A stretch of DNA of 10,119 bases, taken from positions 1 to 10,119 of the forward strand of contig CAIQOG010000042.1 of the NCBI GenBank assembly GCA_903873355.1, given 5' to 3'. A program made the position numbers and the translations under genes. Below are positions 1 through 5,713 of this stretch, piece after piece. The notes beneath the pieces were generated by a model. It did no database searches, was not told the DNA's origin, and was given only the letters and a program-made list of their open reading frames with translations. How positions within the stretch are numbered: the first letter of the stretch is position 1; every line of letters begins with the position of its first letter. Source of the stretch: an uncultured Bacteroidales bacterium. GTDB lineage: Bacteria > Bacteroidota > Bacteroidia > Bacteroidales > Paludibacteraceae.

Positions 1-1223
1 AACAAATGACTGACGAAGGTTTCAGTAAAGTACGACCCGGCGAACAGGCGGATGTTTGCGTAATCAATACCTGCTCGGTTACCGATACAGCTGATCATAA
101 ATGCCGACAGGCAATAAGCCGTCTGAACCGATTGCACCCTAATGCAGTGATGGTGGTAACAGGCTGCTATGCACAGCTTAAACCCGATGAAATTGCTTCT
201 ATTGATGGTGTTGATCTGGTACTTGGCGCTAACGAGAAATTCAGCATTCTGGATCATTTGCGTAAGCTTGAAAATGGCGAAAAAGCAGAAGTTCACCGCG
301 AAGAAATAAAGCGGATAAGAGAATTCAAACCTTCCTGTTCGCGCGACGATCGTACCCGTTATTTTCTCAAAGTTCAGGACGGCTGCGATTATTTCTGTAC
401 GTATTGCACCATTCCCTTTGCGCGTGGTCGTAGCCGCAATGCCACCATTCCCGAAACCCTTGCTATGGCTGAGGAAGCTATTCATGACGGAGCAAAGGAG
501 ATTGTACTTTCGGGTGTGAATATCGGCGATTTCGGAAAATCAACCAACGAATCTTTTTTCGATTTGGTGAGAGCACTTGATAATATTGAGGCTGATGTTC
601 GTTTCCGCATTTCATCAGTTGAGCCAAACCTGCTTACTGACGAAATTATTGAATACATTGCAACCGGAAAACGCTTTATGCCTCATTTTCATATTCCGCT
701 TCAATCGGGAACAAACGAAGTGCTGAAAATCATGCGCCGAAAGTACGACCGCGAACTTTTTGCTCATAAAGTATCAAAAATCAAACAATTAATGCCTGAT
801 GCTTTTATCGGTGTGGATGTAATTGTGGGGGTTCGTGGCGAAACGGACGAATTGTTCGAAGAATCCTGCCACTTTATTGATTCACTGGATATTTCGCAGC
901 TGCATGTTTTCACTTATTCCGAACGCGCCGGAACTAAGATGCTTGAAATGGAACATGTGGTCGATTTGAAAGTGCGGAAACACCGCAGCGATGTGCTTCA
1001 TGCTTTGTCTGACAAGAAAACAAAGGCATTTTACGAAAGTCAGCGCGGTAACACCTGGCCGGTACTTTGGGAAAGCCGACACAATGGGGAGAATATGGTT
1101 GGTTTTACGGCTAATTACGTAAAAGCTGAACGTCCATATGATAAAAGTCTGGTCAATAAAGTAGCGAATGTGACTCTGGGAGAATGGAATGAAGAAAAAA
1201 CGGCGATGAAAGTTGCCCCCTAA
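1..1223 (+). CDS. mtaB: tRNA t6A37 methylthiotransferase MtaB, 5'-truncated by the window
   Basis: This radical-SAM methylthiotransferase converts N6-threonylcarbamoyladenosine at position 37 of ANN-decoding tRNAs to its 2-methylthio form, in the cytoplasm. The reading frame is open to the first base, and the first ATG (6) falls inside the expected UPF0004 domain, so the true start lies upstream and the usual first cysteine (GCKxN region) is missing from the window. Visible motifs are NTCSVT and GCYAQ, which carry two of the three cysteines of the second cluster; CDYFCTYC, the CxxxCxxC radical-SAM cluster; and SSVEPNLLTDE and HIPLQSG typical of the core barrel. The NTCSVT...DHKCRQ and VEPNLLTDEI patterns fit MtaB better than MiaB or RimO. 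A short TRAM-like C-terminus follows. The final codons GCC-CCC-TAA (Ala-Pro-stop) lie inside a GC-rich intergenic repeat. hisF follows 107 bases later on the same strand. Confidence 0.93.
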   Translation, partial: QMTDEGFSKVRPGEQADVCVINTCSVTDTADHKCRQAISRLNRLHPNAVMVVTGCYAQLKPDEIASIDGVDLVLGANEKFSILDHLRKLENGEKAEVHREEIKRIREFKPSCSRDDRTRYFLKVQDGCDYFCTYCTIPFARGRSRNATIPETLAMAEEAIHDGAKEIVLSGVNIGDFGKSTNESFFDLVRALDNIEADVRFRISSVEPNLLTDEIIEYIATGKRFMPHFHIPLQSGTNEVLKIMRRKYDRELFAHKVSKIKQLMPDAFIGVDVIVGVRGETDELFEESCHFIDSLDISQLHVFTYSERAGTKMLEMEHVVDLKVRKHRSDVLHALSDKKTKAFYESQRGNTWPVLWESRHNGENMVGFTANYVKAERPYDKSLVNKVANVTLGEWNEEKTAMKVAP

Positions 1224-1325
1224 CCCCCTAAAGGGGGAATTTAGAAGGGTGAAAATTTCTGAATCAACGTACAAAACTATTTAATAAAATATCAAAAAAT
1301 CCCCCTTTAGGGGGTTAGGGGGCTT
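1215..1325. repeat. Inverted pair of GC-rich palindromic repeats (REPIN-like), mtaB-hisF
   Basis: Positions 1215-1237 read G-C5-TAA-C5-TAAA-G5, and 1301-1323 are its exact reverse complement, giving a 23-bp perfect inverted repeat around a 63-base AT-rich core. Each arm also holds a small hairpin (C5-TAAA-G5). Read outward, the right arm is followed on the - strand by ATTTTTT, so it could act as a weak terminator toward mtaB. The element overlaps the mtaB stop and ends 5 bases before the hisF ATG, so it makes up nearly the whole intergenic space. Related pairs occur at 2779-2888 and 9067-9162. The arms and their symmetry are read directly; the REPIN/MITE nature is inference. Confidence 0.85.
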
Positions 1326-1330
1326 ACTAT

Positions 1331-2086
1331 ATGCTTGCAAAACGAATTATTCCCTGTCTGGATATCAAAAACGGTAAAACCGTTAAAGGTATAAATTTTC
1401 TCAATATCACCGATGTGGGTGATCCTGTTGAATTGGGTGCATTGTACGCTCAAATGGGTGCCGACGAACTGGTGTTTCTGGACATTACCGCCACCAACGA
1501 AAAGCGTAAAACCCTTTCGGAGCTGGTAACACGCATTGCCAAACACATTAATATTCCATTTACCGTGGGTGGTGGAATTTCAAGTGTGGAAGATGTGTCG
1601 GTGTTGCTGGCTTGTGGTGCCGATAAAATTTCGGTAAACACTTCTGCCGTTCGCAATCCACAATTAATCAGTGATCTGGCAGCGCAGTTTGGCAGTCAGT
1701 GTGTGGTATTGGCCATCGATACAAAATTTATTGATGGCGAATGGTACGTTTTTCTGAATGGCGGTCGTATTCCTACCGACATAAAAACGGTGGAATGGGC
1801 TAAACAGGCTGTGGCACTTGGTGCAGGCGAAATTCTGCTTACTTCGATGAACAACGACGGCACAAAAGACGGTTTTGCGTTAGACATTACCCGTGCTGTT
1901 TCCGAAGCAGTAAATGTACCCGTTATAGCCAGTGGTGGCGCAGGAACGATGGAGCATTTCGTTACTGTTTTCGACGAAGGAAAAGCTGATGCAGCCCTTG
2001 CAGCCAGTATTTTCCACTACAAAGAAATCGGAATCCCCGAGCTGAAATCGTACCTGAAAGAACAGGGTGTGGAAGTGAGAATCTAA
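1331..2086 (+). CDS. hisF: Imidazole glycerol phosphate synthase cyclase subunit HisF
   Basis: HisF uses ammonia delivered by the glutaminase HisH to turn PRFAR into imidazole glycerol phosphate and AICAR, the fifth step of histidine synthesis, in the cytoplasm. The 251-residue length is normal and the fold is a (beta/alpha)8 barrel. The N-terminus [19 protein letters not shown] carries the catalytic Asp11 and Lys19, and Asp130 in VLAIDTK is the second catalytic acid. Phosphate-binding segments are FTVGGGIS (about 77-84), [11 protein letters not shown] and VIASGGAG. The C-terminus [12 protein letters not shown] is typical. The ATG at 1331 gives the canonical MLAKRIIPC start. No hisH, hisA or hisI gene is adjacent: mtaB lies upstream and a convergent kinase gene starts 6 bases after the stop. 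No promoter motif was found in front, so read-through from mtaB across the repeat element is possible. Confidence 0.97.
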   Translation: MLAKRIIPCLDIKNGKTVKGINFLNITDVGDPVELGALYAQMGADELVFLDITATNEKRKTLSELVTRIAKHINIPFTVGGGISSVEDVSVLLACGADKISVNTSAVRNPQLISDLAAQFGSQCVVLAIDTKFIDGEWYVFLNGGRIPTDIKTVEWAKQAVALGAGEILLTSMNNDGTKDGFALDITRAVSEAVNVPVIASGGAGTMEHFVTVFDEGKADAALAASIFHYKEIGIPELKSYLKEQGVEVRI

Positions 2087-2092
2087 ATCAAA

Positions 2093-2725
2093 TCAGGGAC
2101 GAAGTTCGATATACTTCAAAATCAACTCAACGGCTTGTTCCAACGGAATTTTACCGGTGTCAATCGACAGATCATAATTCGAGGCATTCATCCATTCCTT
2201 ATGCGTAAACGTTTTACAGTAAGCAGCTCTTTCTTTGTCTGATTTTTCAACCATTTCCGTTGCCTCATCGTTCTGTACATTGTATAACTCCTGAATCCGT
2301 TTAATTCTGAATTCCTTATCAGCATGTAAGAAAACACTGATATGTTTCATTTCATTACGTAAAATGTAATGCCCGCAACGGCCTAAAATTACAGTAGGAT
2401 GTTCATGAACGATTTTTCTGATAATTTCATCTTCCGCATCGAATAATTCCTGATCGGTGTACTCCAACGTCGGAGCTACTGAAGGCACAGTAATAACATC
2501 GGTTTGGGGTAGCGATTTCATAAACGAATGCCAGAACGAAAGAATTCTTTCCTCGCGCGATTCAAGGTTTGTTTCAAATGTTGAAAGTCGATGGGCTGCT
2601 TCGCGGAGGATGTCACGGTCGGCAAAAAAGATATTCAGCTTACTGGCAAGCTGCTGACCAACAAAAGCACCTCCGGCACCTAACTGGCGACTAATTGAAA
2701 TTGCAAAAGACTTTGATGGTGTCAT
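2093..2725 (-). CDS. Cytidylate kinase-like family protein
   Basis: This 210-residue P-loop NMP-kinase-like protein belongs to the Cytidylate_kin2 type (PF13189), widespread in anaerobes. Its substrate is not established and it should not be assumed to be the housekeeping Cmk. Visible features are an N-terminal beta strand and nucleotide loop ISISRQLGAGGAFVG (about 10-23), DRDIL (36-40), the family-typical VILGRCGHYIL (about 112-122), VFLHADKEFRIKRI (about 131-144), a DKERAAY lid-like segment (163-169) and NYDLSIDTG near 183-191. The loop GAGG replaces a standard GxxxxGKS Walker A, as is common in this family. The gene converges with hisF across only 6 bases, so transcripts from the two strands must overlap. 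It has an unusually strong Shine-Dalgarno sequence, which fixes the ATG at 2725. Confidence 0.88.
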   Translation of the reverse strand: MTPSKSFAISISRQLGAGGAFVGQQLASKLNIFFADRDILREAAHRLSTFETNLESREERILSFWHSFMKSLPQTDVITVPSVAPTLEYTDQELFDAEDEIIRKIVHEHPTVILGRCGHYILRNEMKHISVFLHADKEFRIKRIQELYNVQNDEATEMVEKSDKERAAYCKTFTHKEWMNASNYDLSIDTGKIPLEQAVELILKYIELRP

Positions 2726-2730
2726 GGTTT

Positions 2731-2738
2731 ACCTCCTT
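2731..2738 (-). promoter_or_regulatory. Strong Shine-Dalgarno site of the kinase gene
   Basis: On the - strand the bases AAGGAGGT stand five bases before the ATG at 2725, a near-perfect match to the anti-Shine-Dalgarno core. No comparable site precedes hisF, hydG, hydF, the thioredoxin-like gene or the ABC gene here, in keeping with the weak use of this signal in Bacteroidota. It decides the start codon. Confidence 0.75.
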
Positions 2739-2778
2739 TTCTTTAATGATTAGAGCTTATATAAGTTGGAATTTTATT

Positions 2779-2888
2779 GACCCCCAAACCCCAACTGGGG
2801 ACTTATAGACACAGTATCGTATATTTATCTTCACCTATAATTGCTTGTTAATTTCACTCTTAAGCCCCCAGTTGGGGGTTTGGGGGTC
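2779..2888. repeat. Inverted pair of GC-rich palindromic repeats, variant form
   Basis: The left arm (2779-2805) reads GA-C5-AAA-C4-AACT-G4-ACTTA. The right arm (2861-2888) is its reverse complement with one extra C/G and one substitution (C5-AAA-C5-AACT-G5-GCTTA when reversed). The arms enclose about 55-60 AT-rich bases unrelated in sequence to the core of the mtaB-hisF element, yet the total length (110 bases) is nearly the same. The inner palindrome is CCCCAACTGGGG rather than CCCCCTAAAGGGGG, so this is a sister variant of the same design. It lies 54 bases upstream of the kinase start, so transcription of the kinase must begin inside it, downstream of it, or pass through it. Confidence 0.8.
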
Positions 2889-3087
2889 TAAAATAAAATC
2901 AATAGAAACTAAAAAAAATATCATAACTTATATAATGACTATTCATTCCTATGTACTAAGTATAACAAATATCGAACGCTGTTTGTTGGCTTTTTTAGCA
3001 AAAATAATTGTGCTTACAATTTCCTGAAATTGGGATAAAAAATGGAATTCTGTTGCAATCCGACCGATTCCAATTAGTTTTCTTCCT
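2889..3087. other. AT-rich gene-free stretch
   Basis: Between the inverted-repeat pair and the 21-bp array there is no convincing gene, promoter or RNA motif. Short open frames exist but have no recognisable domain, no ribosome site and overlap repeat sequence. The last 21 bases (3067-3087) look like a decayed unit of the tandem array that follows. Confidence 0.5.
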
Positions 3088-3318
3088 ATACATGCTTGTT
3101 TTCGTTGGAAACATGGATGTTTTACTCTGATACATGCTTGTTTTCGTTGGATACAAGGATGTTTTTGTCGGAAACATGGATGTTTTACTCCAATACATGT
3201 TTATTTTAGTTGGAAACATGCTTGTTTTACTCCAATACATGTTTGTTTTGGTCGGAAACATGCTTGTTTTGTTCCAATACATGCTTGTTATCGTTGGAAA
3301 CATGCTTGTTTTCGTCGG
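3088..3318. repeat. 21-bp tandem array, 11 units, alternating A/B forms
   Basis: Eleven uninterrupted 21-base units fill exactly 231 bases. Units begin at 3088, 3109, 3130 and so on in steps of 21. One form begins ATACATG and tends to end GTTGG or GTCGG; the other begins AAACATG and tends to end CTCCA or TTCCA. From unit 5 on they alternate strictly, giving a 42-base higher-order period. The core AAACATGCTTGTTTT is a near-palindrome (AAACA...TGTTT). A diverged unit precedes the array and a broken one follows. Because 21 is divisible by three, frames stay open on both strands (heptads like NMLVFVG on +, TSMFPTK on -), but there is no start-site or domain support for a gene. Confidence 0.9.
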
Positions 3319-3360
3319 AAAGGTGATGAATCGATGTTGTTTCGTGAAATATCAACTGAA

Positions 3361-3410
3361 TTTCAAACAATACTAGATTTAGTTACTTGGAATATAGATT
3401 TTGTTTGAAA
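3361..3410. repeat. 10-bp perfect inverted repeat with following T-run
   Basis: TTTCAAACAA (3361-3370) is exactly complementary to TTGTTTGAAA (3401-3410), separated by 30 bases. On the + strand the second arm is followed by CAATTTTT. The shape could act as a weak terminator for anything transcribed from the 21-bp array, but the loop is long and the stem AT-rich, so function is uncertain. Confidence 0.4.
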
Positions 3411-3438
3411 CAATTTTTCATTTTATACAGAACTAAAT

Positions 3439-3467
3439 CGGCTGAATTTCTTCATGAAATTCAGCCG
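3439..3467 (-). terminator. 12-bp perfect hairpin downstream of the small membrane-protein gene
   Basis: CGGCTGAATTTC (3439-3450) and GAAATTCAGCCG (3456-3467) form a perfect 12-bp stem with a 5-base TTCAT loop. It lies about 60 bases beyond the stop of the - strand gene ending at 3526 and is the strongest simple hairpin in the gap. No clean T-run follows on either strand, so a role as intrinsic terminator is probable but not certain; an mRNA-stabilising 3' hairpin is the alternative. Confidence 0.5.
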
Positions 3468-3503
3468 AGTATTAGTTTGTATTTGAATATTTTACAAAAG
3501 CGC

Positions 3504-3527
3504 AACAGCGAGTGGCAGCAAGGGGTC
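3504..3527 (-). repeat. Solo copy of the CCCCTTGCTGCCAC repeat behind a stop codon
   Basis: The 15-base string GTGGCAGCAAGGGGT at 3512-3526 is identical to 4031-4045. In both places, read on the - strand, it begins at the stop codon (TGA or TAA, then CCCCTTGCTGCCAC). Here the sequence continues CTCGCTGTTGCGC and lacks the full hairpin seen in the paired copy. The precise link to stop codons is seen directly; mobility is inference. Confidence 0.65.
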
Positions 3528-3867
3528 ACAAAATAAGACGTAATAAGGGATCAAGCAAATTAATATACAATACGATTAAAACTGTTGAAATGTAAATCCA
3601 TGATACAAAGGGTTTCTTCCTTTCTTTTAAAATAAGAACCATCCAAATAGTATAAATCATAATCCAAAGAATCGATGCGAAGTATGAAAAAATCATAAAG
3701 ATACCTAGTGTCGGATTTGCATCAATATGATTAAGTCCGAACATAAAAGGTACAATTTTATAGTTCAAGTATAAAATTTCATAAGAAATCTGATTCGCAA
3801 AGATTAATAATCCTGGTAATGCAATTATCCAAAATATCTTTATCCAATATGGTACTTTAATTTTCAT
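3526..3867 (-). CDS. Small hypothetical three-helix membrane protein
   Basis: I do not recognise the family. The 113-residue protein has a basic start (MKIKVPYWIK) and three strongly hydrophobic stretches: about 9-28, 54-80 and 88-112. The middle linker (about 29-53) is polar with the sequence NHIDANPT, and a basic ERKKP turn separates helices 2 and 3. This pattern suggests an inner-membrane protein. No catalytic motif is evident. It is AT-rich like its - strand neighbour, the thioredoxin-like gene, whose stop lies 177 bases upstream of this start; the gap between them is a repeat pair. The stop codon abuts a CCCCTTGCTGCCAC repeat. Codon use and hydrophobic layout look like a real gene, but the start at 3867 has no clear ribosome site. 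Confidence 0.6.
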   Translation of the reverse strand: MKIKVPYWIKIFWIIALPGLLIFANQISYEILYLNYKIVPFMFGLNHIDANPTLGIFMIFSYFASILWIMIYTIWMVLILKERKKPFVSWIYISTVLIVLYINLLDPLLRLIL

Positions 3868-3890
3868 GTTGTCTGTCTCAATTATAATGA

Positions 3891-4045
3891 TCCACCCGCT
3901 GCTGCACGAATTGCATCGTGTGGCAATAACTATAAATCAACACAATATCCTTTAAACCTTTTCTCCTGCATAATCAATTGGACTACTGAATTCATATTTC
4001 TTTATCTACTTGCCACACGATGAAATTCGTGTGGCAGCAAGGGGT
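3891..4045. repeat. Inverted pair of hairpin repeats filling the gap between two - strand genes
   Basis: Two related 26-base hairpins face each other: 3900-3925 (TGCTGCACGA / TCGTGTGGCA, 6-base loop) and 4011-4036 (TGCCACACGA / TCGTGTGGCA, 6-base loop). Including flanks, 4011-4045 read on - (CCCC-TTGCTGCCACACGA...) resembles 3891-3927 read on + (CCACCCGCTGCTGCACGA...), so the arms form an imperfect inverted pair of about 35 bases around an 85-base core. In the first hairpin two stem changes give G-U wobbles rather than breaks, so RNA pairing is kept. The outer edge of the right arm touches the stop codon of the thioredoxin-like gene. Confidence 0.7.
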
Positions 4046-5385
4046 TATTTCCAAGTTTTTATTCCTGAATTCATTTTTTTGATGGTTTCCTCATATACTT
4101 TCGTGTCAGATTTTGTATTTTTCGCCAAATTCAAAGCTTCTGTTTCTTTTGTTATAGCATCTTCATTTCGTCCAAGTTTATAAAGTAAGTTAGCATATGT
4201 GTCTATAGACATATGATTGTCAGGATAAATTTCTAGTGAACGTTTTGACCATCTTAATGCATTTTCAAGAGCTTTTGTGTCTGCTACTCTTTCAAAAAAG
4301 TCCCACGCTACACTATTTAATGCTTGACTATATTTGTCACGTGTGGAATGTGCCATACCATTTGTGAGTTGTGCCAACTGAGTAGAATCTATTTTTCCTT
4401 TCAAGACGTTTCGTTGCGTCTCAAATGACTGTAGTACTTTCTTATCAGTTTTTGCTATTGAGTCGGAAGTAATGGTCATCAATGAAGCGTCACAATAAAT
4501 GGTAGCGTGGCTGATATATTTATCTAAATCGTTTATTTTCTTGTAATAATTCATGAACAACTCTTCTTTTTGTTTGGTCTGCGGTGTTTTCGGAAGTTTC
4601 TCGTTAGCATCTACAACTTGTTGTAACAACTTTTCATTCTTGCTTTTACAAGCTTCTCGAAATGAATTGTCAATTGCACCCATCATGAACACATAAACAT
4701 ATCCGTACAGTTTAGGAAATAACAAAGTTTTATTATCCTCTAAATTTTTAAATGCCAATGAATTTATAGTTATGTTACGGCTTTCTTTCTGATAAATTTC
4801 TATAATCTCATTTGATGCACGTTGGTCATTTGGAAGTAATGCCAAATATTCGTCAAAAAGTTGTGTAACTGGTTTGCCTAATTTTAAAAGTTTATTTATA
4901 TAATCCAACAAAAACTTAGCGTCATTTTTCTTTAAAATGTATTCTTTTTCCCATTCGGAAAGAGGTTTAGGGTCATTCATGTCGGCAATGGCGGTCTTCG
5001 ATACTGCAATAAACTTCTCAGCTTCCATCAAACCTAATGCCCTTGAAAAAAGTGTTCCATCGGCTTTGATAAACAAGTAGGTTGGATAAGAAGTAACTTC
5101 ATACTTTTTCGCAATTGCAATACCTTCACCTTTTTCGGCATCTATTTGATAACAAACAAAGTTTGCATTATACACTTTTCCAATTTCAGTAAGTGGGAAA
5201 ATCTCCTTATTCATTTTTTTGCAGGGACCACACCAAGAAGTATATACGTCTATAAATATAGGTTTATTGGTTTGTTTCGCTTTTTCAAGCACTTCTTTCC
5301 AAGTTCCGTATTCAAACTCTATTCCTTGAGAGAATCCTAATACTGATAAAAATAATATGGTGATAATTAGAAATTTTGTTTTCAT
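4045..5385 (-). CDS. Exported thioredoxin-fold protein with C-terminal TPR-like helices
   Basis: This 446-residue protein probably acts in the periplasm as a thiol-disulfide reductant or holdase. It starts with a signal peptide: MKTK, a hydrophobic core to about residue 18, and a likely cut after FSQ (about 20). A thioredoxin domain (about 28-130) carries WCGPC (51-55) and the cis-proline motif TSYPT (Pro101), so both redox cysteines and the substrate-binding proline are present. A mixed helical middle (about 135-330) has no motif I know. A TPR-like stretch at about 365-430 has the typical ALRWSKRSLEIYPDN and YANLLYKLGRNEDAI pattern. Bacteroidota encode many such exported Trx-TPR proteins, often for redox repair or cytochrome maturation, but no cytochrome genes are nearby and the substrate is unknown. 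The start at 5385 gives the only sensible signal peptide. Confidence 0.85.
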   Translation of the reverse strand: MKTKFLIITILFLSVLGFSQGIEFEYGTWKEVLEKAKQTNKPIFIDVYTSWCGPCKKMNKEIFPLTEIGKVYNANFVCYQIDAEKGEGIAIAKKYEVTSYPTYLFIKADGTLFSRALGLMEAEKFIAVSKTAIADMNDPKPLSEWEKEYILKKNDAKFLLDYINKLLKLGKPVTQLFDEYLALLPNDQRASNEIIEIYQKESRNITINSLAFKNLEDNKTLLFPKLYGYVYVFMMGAIDNSFREACKSKNEKLLQQVVDANEKLPKTPQTKQKEELFMNYYKKINDLDKYISHATIYCDASLMTITSDSIAKTDKKVLQSFETQRNVLKGKIDSTQLAQLTNGMAHSTRDKYSQALNSVAWDFFERVADTKALENALRWSKRSLEIYPDNHMSIDTYANLLYKLGRNEDAITKETEALNLAKNTKSDTKVYEETIKKMNSGIKTWK

Positions 5386-5563
5386 AAATTATAATTTTGT
5401 TTGTTTCTGTTGTCAAGTAAAAAGGTCAATTTAAGTGCAGATTGTTTCAAAACTTCTAAAGGTCTTATTTTTTCTACACTTACCCCTAACAATTTATATC
5501 GTCACCTAAGTGCTTATATATTCCTAATATTAGCTGTAAAAGCACTTCTATGTTTTTCCGTTC

Positions 5564-5571
5564 CAAAAATA
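5564..5571 (-). promoter_or_regulatory. Candidate -7 element for the thioredoxin-like gene
   Basis: On the - strand this reads TATTTTTG, matching the Bacteroidota TAnnTTTG consensus, and sits in the common context TTTGTATTTTTGG. A start a few bases further on would leave a 5' leader of about 170 bases before the ATG at 5385. No convincing -33 TTTG is visible at the right distance. Confidence 0.35.
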
Positions 5572-5674
5572 CAAATCATTTTTCACATATTGAATAAATT
5601 TGGAGTAAAGTATTTAAAAAAATGCTGTAACTAAAACATATTTCAGACTGACCCGAACACAGAAAAATAATCTA

Positions 5675-5682
5675 TATCTTTG
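5675..5682 (+). promoter_or_regulatory. -7 element for the ModF-like ABC gene
   Basis: TATCTTTG matches TAnnTTTG exactly and lies 31 bases before the ATG at 5714, leaving a leader of about 25 bases. The -33 position shows no clear TTTG. It also argues that the gene really starts at 5714, since a longer protein would put the promoter inside the coding region. Confidence 0.55.
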
Positions 5683-5713
5683 TTGCCGTTTTCATAACAG
5701 CATTAAAATCAGG

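Larger units (their letters stand above)
5386..5713. other. Divergent AT-rich promoter region
   Basis: This 328-base gap separates the divergent thioredoxin-like (-) and ABC (+) genes. It holds candidate Bacteroidota -7 elements for both directions, listed separately. An open frame at 5401-5634 on + has no recognisable domain and no start signal, and I do not call it. No RNA gene or repeat was seen. Confidence 0.55.

Noticed and set aside
882..1274. 130-residue - strand open frame opposite mtaB
   Set aside because: It overlaps the well-supported mtaB coding sequence and has no recognisable domain.
1301..1323. Telomere-like or G-quadruplex element (G5-TTA-G5)
   Set aside because: Each arm has only two adjacent G-runs on one strand, and its C-runs would pair with them. 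The palindromic hairpin is the simpler reading.
3088..3318. CRISPR array
   Set aside because: Units are contiguous 21-mers with no unique spacers and no cas genes nearby.
2995..3376. Repetitive-peptide genes on either strand of the 21-bp array
   Set aside because: Open frames follow automatically from a period divisible by three. There is no ribosome site, signal peptide or known domain, and both strands are equally open.
3430..4045. Integron gene cassettes with attC sites behind each - strand gene
   Set aside because: Both genes share orientation and are followed by hairpins, but the GTTRRRY and RYYYAAC core sites are not found and no integrase is present. Paired inverted repeats explain the structure better.
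5388..5416. Exact TTGACA-N17-TATAAT promoter on - in front of the thioredoxin-like gene
   Set aside because: The TATAAT ends two bases before the ATG, so transcription would begin inside the coding region, and Bacteroidota promoters use TTTG/TAnnTTTG instead. Probably chance in AT-rich DNA.
5401..5634. 77-residue open frame on +
   Set aside because: No domain, no start signal, and it lies in an AT-rich divergent promoter region.
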